Shown: positions 52,979 to 63,064 of the stretch, piece by piece
Layout of the letters: each line of letters starts with the position of its first letter
How positions within the stretch are numbered: the first letter of the stretch is position 1
Assembly (NCBI RefSeq): GCF_003477605.1
Contig: NZ_QUDR01000001.1
Span: forward strand, 62,001 to 126,000
Origin: Clostridium sp. AF37-5
GTDB taxonomy: Bacteria; Bacillota; Clostridia; Lachnospirales; Lachnospiraceae
Reading direction: 5' to 3'
DNA length: 64,000 bases
Program-made: the position numbers and the translations under genes
The notes under the pieces: model-generated
Databases searched by the model: none
Seen by the model: only the letters and a program-made list of their open reading frames with translations
What the model was told of the DNA's origin: nothing

Positions 52979-54661
52979 TTGTTAGTAAATTTACATGTAA
53001 AAAACTTTGCGATAATAGACGAGATTGATGTTGATTTTTCTTCCGGGTTAAATATTCTTACCGGAGAGACGGGAGCCGGCAAATCGATTTTGATTGGCTC
53101 TATCGGCATCGCGCTCGGCGCAAGGGTTTCGCAGGAAATTATAGGAAAGCATGGCGACTCTGCGATGGTGGAGATTGTTTTCCAGATTGAAGATGAAGAG
53201 ACAAAAGAGAAATTATCAAGATTAGGTGTAGACCCGGACGAAGGACAGATTGTCATTTCCCGCCGTATTACGGGAAGCCGGAGTGTAAACCGAATTAATG
53301 GTGAAAATGTATCGGTCAGTGTGATTCGCCAGGTGGCTGCCCTCTGCATTGACATTCATGGACAGCATGAAAACCAGTCATTATTGCAGAAGGATAAACA
53401 TTTAGCAATTGTAGATGAGTTTGCCACCAAACAGTGTGTCGCTCTGAAACAAGAGATTGCTGCTTTATACCGTGAATATACAGCGCTGAAAAAACAGTGG
53501 CAGGATGAAGATGTGTCAGATGAGGAGCGTGCGAGAGAACTTAGTTTTCTGGAATACGAAAAACAGGAAATTGAGCAGGCATCTTTACAAGCCGGTGAAA
53601 TCGAAGAAGTGGAAGAAGCATACCGCAGAGCATCCGGCGCTGAGACAATTGTGGAATCGCTTGGTCTGGTACACCGTTTGACAAGTGATACGGCCGCGGG
53701 AGCTGTGAGCCATGCGTTACAGAGTATGCAGCGGATTACAGGCTTTGGTGATGAAATTCGGAACTTGCAGGAAGAACTTTTGCAGATTGAGGGACTTTTA
53801 GATGATTTTAATCATGAAACAGCGGATTATATGCAGGACTTTTCTTTCGATGCCAATGAGTTTTCGGAATTAGAGAAAAGACTCGATACGATTCACAATT
53901 TGCAGGCGAAATACGGAAGTACCTATGAAGAAATACTTTCACATTTGGAAGAAGTAGAGGATAAACTGCAAAAACTTGCAGATTTTGAACAGTATAAGGA
54001 GAAACTTCTTGCTAAAATAAAGGAATATGAGTCGGATTTGACAAAGAAATGTGAGCAGTTATCAAAAGAAAGGAAAGAAACCGCTTCCATTCTTCAGGAA
54101 AAGATTAAAGCTGCTTTATCAGATTTAAATTTTGCCTATGTAGATTTTGAAATTTCATGGAGCCGCAAAGATACATTTGGTGCGGATGGATGGGATGAAG
54201 CTGAATTTTTGATTGCAACGAATCCGGGCGAGCCAAAGAAAAGCCTCGGAAAAATCGCATCCGGCGGTGAGTTGTCCCGTATTATGCTGGCAATTAAATC
54301 GGTTTTTGCCGAAAAAGACCATATTGAGACCTTGATTTTTGATGAAATTGATGCCGGAATCAGTGGACGTACGGCACAGAAGGTTTCGGAAAAACTGAAA
54401 CTTTTAAGTAAAAGCCACCAGATTCTATGCATTACTCATCTGGCACAGATTGCGGCAATGGCAGATACCCATTTTTTGATTGAAAAGATGGTTGATGAAA
54501 ATCATTCGGAGACAGTGATTCGTCCGTTGGATAAGTCGCAGAGTGAACAGGAACTGGCACGTATTCTTGGCGGTGTTGAGATTACAGAGTCGGTACTTGA
54601 AAATGCGAGAGAGATGAAAGCGTTAGCAAACCAAAAAAGTTCAGATAGTTTTCAGAATTAG
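52979..54661 (+). CDS. recN: DNA repair protein RecN
   Basis: 560 residues, TTG start with GGGAGGAG upstream. SMC-like ATPase: start VNLHVKNFAIIDEIDVDF, Walker A GETGAGKSILIGS, ABC signature GKIASGGELSRIMLAIK, Walker B LIFDEIDAGISG, and a coiled-coil centre (about 150-380). RecN gathers broken DNA ends in recombination repair. recN-spoIVB-spo0A is the conserved order in spore-forming Firmicutes. Confidence 0.96.
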   Translation: MLVNLHVKNFAIIDEIDVDFSSGLNILTGETGAGKSILIGSIGIALGARVSQEIIGKHGDSAMVEIVFQIEDEETKEKLSRLGVDPDEGQIVISRRITGSRSVNRINGENVSVSVIRQVAALCIDIHGQHENQSLLQKDKHLAIVDEFATKQCVALKQEIAALYREYTALKKQWQDEDVSDEERARELSFLEYEKQEIEQASLQAGEIEEVEEAYRRASGAETIVESLGLVHRLTSDTAAGAVSHALQSMQRITGFGDEIRNLQEELLQIEGLLDDFNHETADYMQDFSFDANEFSELEKRLDTIHNLQAKYGSTYEEILSHLEEVEDKLQKLADFEQYKEKLLAKIKEYESDLTKKCEQLSKERKETASILQEKIKAALSDLNFAYVDFEISWSRKDTFGADGWDEAEFLIATNPGEPKKSLGKIASGGELSRIMLAIKSVFAEKDHIETLIFDEIDAGISGRTAQKVSEKLKLLSKSHQILCITHLAQIAAMADTHFLIEKMVDENHSETVIRPLDKSQSEQELARILGGVEITESVLENAREMKALANQKSSDSFQN

Positions 54662-54683
54662 AAAAATAGAAGTTGGCTATACT

Positions 54684-54735
54684 AAACAGAAGGAACCAAA
54701 ACAATAGTAAGTTTTGTACCTTCTGTTTTTATTTT
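54684..54735 (+). terminator. Terminator between recN and spoIVB
   Basis: AAACAGAAGGAACCAAAAC pairs with GTTTTGTACCTTCTGTTT around a short loop and is followed by a T-rich tail. Confidence 0.75.
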
Positions 54736-54757
54736 GCCAATTATGGGAGGAATGAGT

Positions 54758-55984
54758 ATGAGAAAAAAAGTTCGTTTTTTGCTGGCTGGATTATTAGTGG
54801 CTGATGTATTATTGATTGGATATTTGATGTATGATTATATTCAAAATAAAATTCCTGATTCTGTTTTGACTTACGTCGGGGAAAAACAGGAACTGGACCT
54901 GCCGGCGTTTTTTAAGACCGAGCAAAGTGTTCCTGCTCTGCATGTGCAAAATCAGGATGGCAGTTTTTCTATGAAGTCAAACCGGTTAGGAAGTTATGAG
55001 GTATCGGTCCGCTTATTTGGTGTGCTGCCGGTAAAGAGGATGGACGTTAAAGTGGTGAAAAGGAAAAAGATTTTTCCGAGTGGAGAGCCAATTGGTATTT
55101 ATGTGGAGACTAATGGGCTGCTAGTGCTGGATACGACTGAGGTCCCGGCAAAAGATGGGCTTACTTATGCGCCCGGTGAAAATTTGTTAAAGCCGGGGGA
55201 TTATATTTTGGAATGGAATCAGAAAAAGGTTGCTACGATTCAAAGTTTAAACCGTGAAATTCAGGGGACAAAAGATAAAAAGGTTACGGTTTTAATACGC
55301 CGAAACGGAGAAAAGATAAAAATTGCCATGCGTCCGGTGCTTTCATCAGATGGCACATATAAAATCGGAACATGGGTACGGGAGGATACACAGGGAATCG
55401 GCACGCTTACTTATGTAACGAAGACCGGTGTATTTGGTACACTTGGACATGGAATTACAGATGTTGATACCGGGACGCTGTTGAATTTACACGGGGGTGA
55501 ATTGTTTCAGACGCAGATAGTCGATATTATGAAGGGGGAGAAAGGAAATCCGGGAGAACTGCAGGGATATATCAATATGATTGCAAAAAATACGATAGGA
55601 AAAATTAAAAAGAACACGGAGCAGGGTGTGTTTGGTGAGATGAAACAGGAGCGTGTGTCCGCCTATTCCGGAAAGGCGTATGAAGTTGGCAGAAAACAAG
55701 AGATTGAAGCCGGAAAGGCGTATCTGTATGCGAATCTTGAAGGCAGGGCGAGGATGTATGAAATTGAAATTGAAGATATAAAAATTAATGCAAGGGATAA
55801 TAAGAGTATGGAAATCAGTGTGACGGATAAAAAGCTTTTAAAACTGACGGGCGGGATTGTACAGGGGATGAGTGGTTCGCCGATTATACAGAACGATAAA
55901 ATTGTTGGGGCTGTTACGCATGTTTTTGTTGATGACCCGACAAGAGGTTATGGAATTTTTATTGAGGAGATGTTGGTGCAGTAA
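54758..55984 (+). CDS. spoIVB: SpoIVB sporulation signalling peptidase (S55)
   Basis: 408 residues from ATG 54758, preceded by GGGAGG. One N-terminal membrane helix (about 6-26), a PDZ domain (about 110-195, LLKPGDYILEWNQKKV) and the S55 peptidase domain. The triad is readable: His231 in GTLGHGI, Asp357 in SVTDKKLL, Ser372 in GMSGSP. SpoIVB is secreted by the forespore and triggers pro-sigma-K processing. Placement between recN and spo0A is canonical. It indicates that the organism, or its recent ancestor, forms spores. Confidence 0.95.
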   Translation: MRKKVRFLLAGLLVADVLLIGYLMYDYIQNKIPDSVLTYVGEKQELDLPAFFKTEQSVPALHVQNQDGSFSMKSNRLGSYEVSVRLFGVLPVKRMDVKVVKRKKIFPSGEPIGIYVETNGLLVLDTTEVPAKDGLTYAPGENLLKPGDYILEWNQKKVATIQSLNREIQGTKDKKVTVLIRRNGEKIKIAMRPVLSSDGTYKIGTWVREDTQGIGTLTYVTKTGVFGTLGHGITDVDTGTLLNLHGGELFQTQIVDIMKGEKGNPGELQGYINMIAKNTIGKIKKNTEQGVFGEMKQERVSAYSGKAYEVGRKQEIEAGKAYLYANLEGRARMYEIEIEDIKINARDNKSMEISVTDKKLLKLTGGIVQGMSGSPIIQNDKIVGAVTHVFVDDPTRGYGIFIEEMLVQ

Positions 55985-56000
55985 AAAGAACCGCATTTGC

Positions 56001-56029
56001 TGTCAAAAACCGAAGCTAGGAGTCGAAAG
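56001..56029 (+). promoter_or_regulatory. Possible Spo0A-binding (0A) boxes upstream of spo0A
   Basis: TGTCAAAA at 56001-56008 and AGTCGAAAG at 56021-56029 match the 0A-box core TGTCGAA/TGTCAAA with none or one mismatch and are 20 bases (two helix turns) apart. They lie about 60 to 85 bases upstream of the promoter, suggesting feedback by Spo0A. Confidence 0.4.
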
Positions 56030-56085
56030 ATGATGAAATATAAAAAGAATATAAATAAAAAAATAAAATAATTTAGAATTTGCTC

Positions 56086-56114
56086 TTGTAATATGGAGAA
56101 AAGAGGTATATACT
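56086..56114 (+). promoter_or_regulatory. spo0A promoter, sigma-A type
   Basis: TTGTAA (56086-56091), 17-base spacer, TATACT (56109-56114). Confidence 0.55.
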
Positions 56115-56169
56115 TTTAATTACATTGAGTTTATAAAAAATTTATAATTATTTCAAGGGGGTACTAGTT

Positions 56170-56964
56170 GTGCAGAAATTAAAAGTGTTAATTGCAGATG
56201 ATAATCCAAGAATGGCATCCATGATTCAGAATATTCTTATGGATGATGATGAGATTCAGGTCGTGGGAACGGCAGAAGATGGAGTAGAAACACTGGGAAT
56301 GATTGAGGAAACGGAGCCGGATTTGCTTTTGCTAGATTTGATTATGCCGAAATTAGATGGTCTTGGTGTGATGGAGCGGCTGCAGGAAAAGCAGAAGATG
56401 AAAAAGGTGCCGGAGATTATTGTGGTGTCCGGTATTTCGCAGGAACGAATTACGGATACGGCATTTGCCTTGGGAGCTTCATATTACTTATTAAAACCAT
56501 TCGAGTCGGAAACACTTCTTTCTCATGTACAGAAATTTAAACCGGGTGCGAGGGCAAAACTCATTGCTACGGGAAATGAGAACCGAAGAAATGAAAAAAT
56601 GGCGAAATATAATCTTGAATCGGATGTTACCAATATCATTCATGAAATCGGGGTGCCGGCACATATAAAAGGGTATCAGTATTTGCGGGATGCAATTATG
56701 ATGTCAGTTGACGATAAAGAAATGTTAAATTCTATTACAAAAATTCTCTATCCTTCTATAGCCAAACAACATGGGACAACACCAAGCAGAGTAGAACGAG
56801 CAATACGACACGCAATTGAAGTGGCGTGGAGCCGCGGAAAAGTGGATACAATTGATGAATTATTCGGATATACGGTTCATAATGGAAAAGGAAAACCGAC
56901 AAATTCGGAGTTTGTAGCGCTAATTGCGGACAAGATACGGCTAGAACAGAAAATGAAAGCCTAA
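56170..56964 (+). CDS. spo0A: Master sporulation response regulator Spo0A
   Basis: 264 residues, GTG start after CAAGGGGGTACT. Receiver domain with Asp10, Asp11, phosphorylation site Asp56 ([13 protein letters not shown]) and Lys in YLLKPFE. The DNA-binding domain is highly conserved: [20 protein letters not shown], then [20 protein letters not shown] and [14 protein letters not shown]. It governs entry to sporulation and stationary-phase genes by binding 0A boxes; two such sites may lie upstream. Confidence 0.98.
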   Translation: MQKLKVLIADDNPRMASMIQNILMDDDEIQVVGTAEDGVETLGMIEETEPDLLLLDLIMPKLDGLGVMERLQEKQKMKKVPEIIVVSGISQERITDTAFALGASYYLLKPFESETLLSHVQKFKPGARAKLIATGNENRRNEKMAKYNLESDVTNIIHEIGVPAHIKGYQYLRDAIMMSVDDKEMLNSITKILYPSIAKQHGTTPSRVERAIRHAIEVAWSRGKVDTIDELFGYTVHNGKGKPTNSEFVALIADKIRLEQKMKA

Positions 56965-57044
56965 AAAAATCTTTTCACCGCTCCCTTTTTAGTGTATAAT
57001 AATACCAATATGATTTTGTGTCAAAAAGAAAGGGGAGAAGGATA

Positions 57045-58481
57045 TTGAAGAAAGTATTATTTGTTGCTTCTGAATGTGTTCCTTTTATAAAAACCGGTGG
57101 ATTGGCAGACGTTGTCGGTTCACTTCCAAAGTATTTTGATAAGAGTAAATATGATGTACGGGTTATGATTCCAAAATACACTGCGATACCGGAAGAGTAT
57201 AAAAACCAGATGCATTATATCACGCATTTTTATCTGGAACTTGCATGGCGTAAGCAGTATGTCGGTGTGTTTGAAATGGAATTAAACGGTGTTAAATTCT
57301 ATTTTCTTGATAATGAATTTTATTTTAGCGGCAGCAAGCCTTATGGAGAAATTTATCAGGATATTGAAAAATTTGCCTTTTTTGACAAAGCGGCGTTATC
57401 AACACTGCCTGTGATTGATTTCCGCCCGGATATTATTCACTGCCATGACTGGCAGACGGGGCTGATTCCGGTATATCTGCATGATGCATTCCAGCAGAGC
57501 GAATTTTACCGTGGAATTCAGTCAATTATGACGATACATAATTTGAAATTTCAGGGTGTCTGGGATAAAAAGACAGTTATGGATACGGCAGGGCTGGATG
57601 CATACTATTTTACACCTGATAAATTGGAAGCCTTTGGGGATGCTAATTATCTAAAGGGTGGTCTTGTTTACGCAGATCAGATTACGACTGTAAGTGATAC
57701 CTATGCAGAAGAGATTAAGACACCGTTTTATGGAGAAAAATTAGATGGTCTGATTAATGCGAAGTCAGGGTGTTTGACCGGAATTGTGAATGGCCTTGAC
57801 TACGATGAGTATAATCCGGCAAAGGATCCACTTATTTATGCAAATTATGATGCAAGAACATTTCGCAAAGAAAAAATTAAAAATAAGCGCGGCCTTCAGA
57901 AAGAACTTGGTCTTTCGCAGGATGATAAGAAGTTTATGATTGGTATTGTGTCAAGACTGACCGACCAAAAGGGCTTTGATTTGATTGACTATGTAATCGA
58001 AGAAATCTGTGCAGAAGATACACAGCTTGTGGTACTTGGTACCGGAGAAGAAAAGTATGAAAATCTGTTCCGCCATTTTGCATGGAAATATCCGGACCGT
58101 GTATCGGCGAACATTTACTATTCCAATGAGCGTTCGCATAAAATTTATGCGGCGTGTGATGCCTTTTTGATGCCGTCGCTCTTTGAACCGTGCGGATTAA
58201 GCCAGCTGATGAGTCTTCGATATGGTACGGTTCCGATTGTAAGAGAGACCGGCGGACTTAAAGATACGGTAGAGCCTTATAATGAATATGAGAGCAAAGG
58301 AACCGGTTTCTCATTCAGCAATTACAATGCACATGAGATGCTTAATACCATCCGCTATGCAAAAGATGTCTATTATAATAGAAAGAGAGAGTGGAATAAG
58401 ATTATCGACCGCGGGATGGCAATGGATTTTTCATGGAAGAATTCAGCGAAAAAATATGAGCAGTTGTATGACAGAATGTAA
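57045..58481 (+). CDS. glgA: Glycogen synthase (ADP-glucose type, GT5)
   Basis: 478 residues from TTG 57045, which follows GGGGAGAAGGATA; an in-frame GTG at 57018 lies too far upstream. Start KKVLFVASECVPFIKTGGLADVVGSLPK (in two pieces) with the ADP-glucose-binding KTGGL, CHDWQTGLIP, TIHNLKFQG, SRLTDQKGFDL and the catalytic region SLFEPCGLSQL. It elongates alpha-1,4-glucan from ADP-glucose. No other glg genes are near; it lies between spo0A and gap. Confidence 0.96.
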   Translation: MKKVLFVASECVPFIKTGGLADVVGSLPKYFDKSKYDVRVMIPKYTAIPEEYKNQMHYITHFYLELAWRKQYVGVFEMELNGVKFYFLDNEFYFSGSKPYGEIYQDIEKFAFFDKAALSTLPVIDFRPDIIHCHDWQTGLIPVYLHDAFQQSEFYRGIQSIMTIHNLKFQGVWDKKTVMDTAGLDAYYFTPDKLEAFGDANYLKGGLVYADQITTVSDTYAEEIKTPFYGEKLDGLINAKSGCLTGIVNGLDYDEYNPAKDPLIYANYDARTFRKEKIKNKRGLQKELGLSQDDKKFMIGIVSRLTDQKGFDLIDYVIEEICAEDTQLVVLGTGEEKYENLFRHFAWKYPDRVSANIYYSNERSHKIYAACDAFLMPSLFEPCGLSQLMSLRYGTVPIVRETGGLKDTVEPYNEYESKGTGFSFSNYNAHEMLNTIRYAKDVYYNRKREWNKIIDRGMAMDFSWKNSAKKYEQLYDRM

Positions 58482-58508
58482 AAAAATACAAATTATTTGA
58501 ATTTACTC

Positions 58509-58537
58509 TTGAATTTTATTACGGAATTGGGTAGAAT
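58509..58537 (+). promoter_or_regulatory. gap promoter
   Basis: TTGAAT (58509-58514), 17-base spacer, TAGAAT (58532-58537); RBS AGGAGGAAATATC follows before the gap start. Confidence 0.6.
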
Positions 58538-58602
58538 AGGTTCTAGAAGTTTGTATATTTTTTAACAAACCAAAATTTTAACTATTTTTAGGAGGAAATA
58601 TC

Positions 58603-59619
58603 ATGTCAGTAAAAGTAGCGATTAACGGATTTGGACGTATCGGACGTCTTGCATTCAGACAGATGTTTGGTGCAGAAGGTTATGAAGTAGTAGCAATTAA
58701 CGATTTGACAAGCCCTAAGATGCTTGCACACCTTTTGAAGTATGATTCTTCTCAGGGTAAATATGAGAAAGCAGATACTGTTTCTGCAAGTGATGATTCC
58801 ATCACAGTAGATGGTAAAGAGATTAAAATCTATGCTTTCCCGGATGCAAACAACTGCCCATGGGGTGAGCTTGGTGTAGACGTAGTTTTGGAGTGCTCCG
58901 GATTCTATACATCCAAAGAAAAAGCACAGGCTCATATCAATGCAGGTGCTAGAAAAGTTGTTATCTCTGCTCCAGCAGGAAATGACCTTCCTACTATCGT
59001 ATATAACACAAACCACGAGACATTGAAAGCAGATGATACAATCATCTCCGCAGCTTCTTGTACAACAAACTGCCTTGCTCCTATGGCAGATGCATTGAAC
59101 AAATATGCTGCAATCCAGTCTGGTATCATGGTTACAATCCATGCTTACACAGGTGATCAGATGACTCTTGATGGTCCTCAGAGAAAGGGTGACCTCAGAA
59201 GATCTCGTGCAGCAGCAGTAAACATCGTTCCTAACAGCACAGGTGCTGCAAAAGCTATCGGCCTTGTAATTCCTGAGTTGAATGGTAAACTGATTGGTTC
59301 TGCTCAGCGTGTTCCTACACCTACAGGTTCTACAACAATTTTGACAGCTGTAGTTAAAGGAAAAGACATCACAGTAGATGGTATCAATGCCGCTATGAAA
59401 GCAGCAGCTACAGAGTCCTTCGGATACAATGAAGACGAAATCGTTTCTTCTGATATCGTAGGAATGAGATTTGGTTCTCTCTTCGATGCAACTCAGACAA
59501 TGGTTTGCAAAGTTGACGATGACACATACGAAGTACAGGTTGTATCTTGGTATGATAACGAGAACTCTTACACAAGCCAGATGGTTCGTACAATCAAATA
59601 CTTCAGCGAGTTAGCATAA
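58603..59619 (+). CDS. gap: Glyceraldehyde-3-phosphate dehydrogenase, type I
   Basis: 338 residues. NAD motif [14 protein letters not shown], catalytic Cys153 in [42 protein letters not shown], and the C-terminal [14 protein letters not shown]. It oxidises glyceraldehyde 3-phosphate in glycolysis. Codon use is shifted to ATC, AAC, GCA and TCT compared with neighbours, as expected for a very highly expressed gene. It has its own promoter and a strong terminator. Confidence 0.98.
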   Translation: MSVKVAINGFGRIGRLAFRQMFGAEGYEVVAINDLTSPKMLAHLLKYDSSQGKYEKADTVSASDDSITVDGKEIKIYAFPDANNCPWGELGVDVVLECSGFYTSKEKAQAHINAGARKVVISAPAGNDLPTIVYNTNHETLKADDTIISAASCTTNCLAPMADALNKYAAIQSGIMVTIHAYTGDQMTLDGPQRKGDLRRSRAAAVNIVPNSTGAAKAIGLVIPELNGKLIGSAQRVPTPTGSTTILTAVVKGKDITVDGINAAMKAAATESFGYNEDEIVSSDIVGMRFGSLFDATQTMVCKVDDDTYEVQVVSWYDNENSYTSQMVRTIKYFSELA

Positions 59620-59653
59620 GTCTTGATTTAGGACAAGGTTTGAAATTGATCCC

Positions 59654-59689
59654 AAAAAGGGTCCGGTCGGTTGGACCGGATCCTTTTTT
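59654..59689 (+). terminator. Terminator after gap
   Basis: GGGTCCGGTC and GGACCGGATCC pair with A-run before and T-run after; pgk starts 29 bases later, so some readthrough is possible. Confidence 0.8.
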
Positions 59690-59718
59690 CATAGAAATAA
59701 TTAAAATGGAGGTTTGTT

Positions 59719-60915
59719 ATGTTAAATAAAAAATCAGTAGATGATATTAATGTAAAAGGTCAGCGCGTGTTAGTACGCTGTGACTTTAACGTACCGCTTC
59801 AGGATGGTAAGATTACAGATGAAAACCGTCTGGTAGCAGCACTTCCTACAATTAAGAAGTTGATTGCCGATGGCGGTAAAATTATTCTTTGCTCCCACCT
59901 TGGTAAGCCAAAAGGAGAGCCTAAACCGGAACTTTCTTTGGCACCGGTTGCTGTTCGCCTTTCTGAACTTTTGGGACAGGAAGTAAAATTCGCAGCAGAT
60001 GATAACGTAGTTGGTGAAAATGCAAAAGCTGCTGTTGCTGCTATGAAAGATGGCGATGTAGTTCTTCTTGAGAATACACGTTATCGTGCAGAAGAGACAA
60101 AGAACGAAGATAATTTCTCCAAAGAACTTGCTTCTTTGGCTGATGTTTTCGTAAACGACGCATTTGGTACTGCTCATAGAGCACACTGCTCAAATGTAGG
60201 TGTTACCAAATATGTAGATACTGCTGTTGTTGGTTACTTGATGCAGAAAGAAATTGATTTCCTTGGAAATGCAGTAAATAATCCGGAGAGACCATTTGTT
60301 GCAATCCTCGGTGGTGCCAAAGTTTCTTCCAAGATTCCGGTAATTGAGAACCTTTTGGATAAAGTAGATACTTTGATTATCGGTGGTGGAATGGCATATA
60401 CATTTATGGCTGCTCATGGTGAGCCAGTTGGTAAATCTCTTTTGGAAGAGGATTACAAACAGTATGCACTTGACATGGAGAAGAAAGCAGAAGAAAAAGG
60501 TGTTAAACTTTTGATTCCTGTAGATAATATAGTAGCGGATGATTTCTCAAACGACGCAAACTTCAAAGTTGTTGAGCGCGGTGGTATTCCGGATGACATG
60601 GAAGGTCTGGATATCGGACCTAAGACATGCAAATTGTTTGCAGATGCCATCAAAGGCGCAAAGACAGTTGTTTGGAATGGACCGATGGGATGTTTTGAAA
60701 TGCCAAACTTTGCAAAAGGAACGATTGCAGTTGCTCAGGCAATGGCAGATTTGAAAGACGCTACAACGATTATCGGTGGTGGTGATAGTGCTTCTGCTTG
60801 CAACAACCTTGGATTTGGTGACAAGATGACACATATTTCTACCGGTGGTGGTGCTTCACTTGAGTTCTTGGAAGGAAAAGAACTTCCTGGTGTTGCAGCA
60901 GCAAACGACAAATAA
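59719..60915 (+). CDS. pgk: Phosphoglycerate kinase
   Basis: 398 residues, standard length. [70 protein letters not shown] and the nucleotide-binding [14 protein letters not shown] are all present. It makes ATP from 1,3-bisphosphoglycerate and ADP. RBS GGAGG before ATG. Like gap, its codon use points to strong expression. Confidence 0.98.
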   Translation: MLNKKSVDDINVKGQRVLVRCDFNVPLQDGKITDENRLVAALPTIKKLIADGGKIILCSHLGKPKGEPKPELSLAPVAVRLSELLGQEVKFAADDNVVGENAKAAVAAMKDGDVVLLENTRYRAEETKNEDNFSKELASLADVFVNDAFGTAHRAHCSNVGVTKYVDTAVVGYLMQKEIDFLGNAVNNPERPFVAILGGAKVSSKIPVIENLLDKVDTLIIGGGMAYTFMAAHGEPVGKSLLEEDYKQYALDMEKKAEEKGVKLLIPVDNIVADDFSNDANFKVVERGGIPDDMEGLDIGPKTCKLFADAIKGAKTVVWNGPMGCFEMPNFAKGTIAVAQAMADLKDATTIIGGGDSASACNNLGFGDKMTHISTGGGASLEFLEGKELPGVAAANDK

Positions 60916-60931
60916 TAATATAAGATTTTGA

Positions 60932-60971
60932 TTCTGTGGTGGTGTTTTGTATGCCACCACAGAAATTTTTG
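60932..60971 (+). terminator. Terminator after pgk
   Basis: TTCTGTGGTGG and CCACCACAGAA pair around an 11-base loop and are followed by ATTTTT. Confidence 0.75.
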
Positions 60972-61037
60972 GAGAAAAAAACAATAATTACACATTATGA
61001 GCAGAGTGAGAAGATATTTGTATAAGGAGTGATTTTT

Positions 61038-61784
61038 ATGTCAAGAAGAAGAATTATCGCAGGAAACTGGAAAATGAATAAAACACCAAGTGAGGCAGTT
61101 GCCCTTGTAAATGAATTACTTCCGTTGGTGAAAAATGATGATGTTGATGTTGTATTTTGTGTACCGGCAATTGACATTGTACCGGTTGTTGAGGCGGTAA
61201 AGGGAAGTAATGTAAATGTTGGGGCAGAAAATCTTTATTTTGAAGAAAGCGGTGCTTATACCGGTGAAATTTCTCCGAACATGCTTGTAGATGCCGGAGT
61301 TAAATATGTCATTATCGGACATTCGGAGCGCAGAGAGTATTTTGCAGAAACTGACGAGACGGTAAATAAAAAGGTTTTGAAAGCATTTGAACATGACATT
61401 ACCCCGATTATCTGCTGTGGTGAGACATTGACTCAGAGAAAACAGGGTATTTATGTGGATTGGATTCGTATGCAGATTAAAATTGCATTCCAGAATGTAA
61501 CGGCAGATCAGGCAAAAAAAGCAGTTATTGCTTATGAGCCAATCTGGGCAATCGGAACCGGTGAGACGGCAACAGCAGACCAGGCAGAAGAAGTATGTGC
61601 AGCAATCCGTGCTTGTATCGGTGAGATTTATGATGCAGCTACTGCAGATGCAATTCGTATTCAGTACGGCGGTTCTATGAATGCCAAGAATGCCGCAGAA
61701 CTTTTGGCAAAACCGGATATTGACGGCGGACTGATTGGCGGCGCTTCTTTGAAACCGGATTTTGGTCAGATTGTGAATGCATAA
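61038..61784 (+). CDS. tpiA: Triosephosphate isomerase
   Basis: 248 residues from ATG 61038 with AAGGAG eight bases before it. [14 protein letters not shown] with Lys, [13 protein letters not shown] with the catalytic His, [15 protein letters not shown] with the catalytic Glu, and [15 protein letters not shown] for the phosphate. It interconverts dihydroxyacetone phosphate and glyceraldehyde 3-phosphate. It closes the gap-pgk-tpiA series; gpmI, which often follows, is not present. Confidence 0.98.
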   Translation: MSRRRIIAGNWKMNKTPSEAVALVNELLPLVKNDDVDVVFCVPAIDIVPVVEAVKGSNVNVGAENLYFEESGAYTGEISPNMLVDAGVKYVIIGHSERREYFAETDETVNKKVLKAFEHDITPIICCGETLTQRKQGIYVDWIRMQIKIAFQNVTADQAKKAVIAYEPIWAIGTGETATADQAEEVCAAIRACIGEIYDAATADAIRIQYGGSMNAKNAAELLAKPDIDGGLIGGASLKPDFGQIVNA

Positions 61785-61826
61785 CGCGAATGAACTCGGG
61801 AACTTGTTAAAAAGTGAAATAAACTA

Positions 61827-61855
61827 TTGACAAGAACCGTATCAGTATGTATAAT
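61827..61855 (+). promoter_or_regulatory. Consensus promoter of tRNA-Gly
   Basis: TTGACA (61827-61832), 17-base spacer, TATAAT (61850-61855): a perfect consensus, as expected for a stable RNA gene. Confidence 0.85.
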
Positions 61856-61894
61856 ATGTCTTGTGTCTGTCAAAGAGATGGACACAAGATAAAT

Positions 61895-61967
61895 GCGCGA
61901 GTGGCTCAGTTGGTAGAGCACAACCTTGCCAAGGTTGGGGCCGCGGGTTCGAGTCCCGTCTCGCGCT
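61895..61967 (+). tRNA. tRNA-Gly (anticodon GCC)
   Basis: A 73-base cloverleaf. Acceptor arms GCGCGAG and CTCGCGC pair fully, with discriminator T. The D-arm is GCTCAGTTGGTAGAGC, the anticodon arm AACCTTGCCAAGGTT gives anticodon GCC, and the T-arm is GCGGGTTCGAGTCCCGT. CCA is not encoded. A consensus promoter lies upstream and a strong terminator downstream, so it is transcribed alone. Confidence 0.96.
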
Positions 61968-61974
61968 CTAATAT

Positions 61975-62010
61975 AAAAAAGAGTGATTCCAAAAGGAATC
62001 GCTCTTTTTT
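61975..62010 (+). terminator. Terminator after tRNA-Gly
   Basis: GAGTGATTCC (61981-61990) and GGAATCGCTC (61995-62004) with loop AAAA and six T after the stem; the A-run before the stem lets it also serve the convergent deoR-type gene. Confidence 0.85.
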
Positions 62011-62041
62011 ACTTCGAGGTCTCGGCTGCCGCCTCGGTTGA

Positions 62042-62818
62042 CTATACTGTTAGAAGTATTTCGACACCATTTTCTTCGATTGCTTTTAAGTCTTCTTCTA
62101 ATGCATCGTCATCGGTAATAAGAACATCTAAAGCGTTAATAGGACAAATACTTATAATAGAATCTGTGCCAATTTTGCTGGTAGGGTAAAGTCCATAAAC
62201 TTTTTTTGCAGACGCAAGAAGAGTGTTATACAGACATAAATTTCTGGTTCGCTGGATGGATAATCCGAAGTCAGCACTGACTCTTGCTGAGGTGATAAAA
62301 ATTTTATCGAAGCGCAGCCGTTTTAACATCTCAATGGCGAAACCATCATATACGCAGCCGTTTTTGTGTAATTGGCCTCCTAAAAGAAGGATGGTAATGT
62401 TTGGATATTGGCGCAGATTATCTGCGATAGAGATGGAATTTGTTACAATGGTACAATTCAAATCATGCGGCAGATTCTGTGTCATAAGATACCCAATGCT
62501 TGCGCTAGTGATAAATATTACATCATTATCATTTATACAGGTGACTGCTTTCTTTGCAATGGCAAGATAATTTGGGTCAACTTTGGCAATGCGCTCCTTA
62601 GCTGTTAAATCACCAATGTTATATTGAGCCCCGATTGTTTCTCTTAAAATGGCGCCGCCGTGAGTTCTTTTTAGCATACCTTGTTCTTCAAGCAGACGCA
62701 GGTCACGTTTGGCAGAATCATAACTTATGCCAAACATATCTTGTATCTCCTGATTTGTGATACTTTTGTTTTTTTGCAGCATTTCCAGTATTTTTTTGTG
62801 TCTTTCTTCAATAAACAT
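62042..62818 (-). CDS. DeoR family transcriptional regulator
   Basis: 258 residues with RBS GGAGGTAACC. The N-terminal HTH is typical (EERHKKILEMLQKNKSITNQ, then LRLLEEQGMLKRTHGGAIL), and the C-terminal DeoRC domain (about 80-250) shows FITSASIGYLMTQN and TILLLGGQLH, which bind a phosphorylated sugar. The recognition helix has SYDSAKRDL, with Ala in place of the commoner Thr-Ile. No sugar-use genes are adjacent, so the target is unknown; direct repeats upstream may be its operator. Confidence 0.93.
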   Translation of the reverse strand: MFIEERHKKILEMLQKNKSITNQEIQDMFGISYDSAKRDLRLLEEQGMLKRTHGGAILRETIGAQYNIGDLTAKERIAKVDPNYLAIAKKAVTCINDNDVIFITSASIGYLMTQNLPHDLNCTIVTNSISIADNLRQYPNITILLLGGQLHKNGCVYDGFAIEMLKRLRFDKIFITSARVSADFGLSIQRTRNLCLYNTLLASAKKVYGLYPTSKIGTDSIISICPINALDVLITDDDALEEDLKAIEENGVEILLTV

Positions 62819-62858
62819 AATGGTTACCTCCTTTAATGGTTGTTGTATTGTAACTCAG

Positions 62859-62887
62859 ATATTAGCACAATCGTTAACAAATGTCAA
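62859..62887 (-). promoter_or_regulatory. Promoter of the DeoR-type regulator
   Basis: On the minus strand: TTGACA (62887-62882), 17-base spacer, TAATAT (62864-62859). Confidence 0.65.
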
Positions 62888-62892
62888 CATAA

Positions 62893-62923
62893 AACGTGAA
62901 TAAAAGTTAAATAACGTGAATAA
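62893..62923. promoter_or_regulatory. Direct-repeat putative operator upstream of the DeoR gene
   Basis: AACGTGAATAA occurs at 62893-62903 and again at 62913-62923, exactly 20 bases apart, and a partial third copy (GCGTGGA) follows. The first copy starts five bases beyond the -35 box. DeoR-type regulators often bind direct repeats, so autoregulation is plausible. Confidence 0.45.
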
Positions 62924-63064
62924 GCGTGGAAAACAAGATGCTTTATTGCTAGATTATGTTGTTGATAGTAGATTCTATCTACGAATTTAAAAAAGTTTAG
63001 ATATTTGAATGTACTCGTTTAACACTTCTTTTTATACTAAAGAAAAAAGAAAGAAGGATGCGGA

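Noticed and set aside
56965..57044. Riboswitch or leader before glgA
   Set aside because: Only about 80 bases with no stable conserved structure visible; it holds a probable promoter and RBS.
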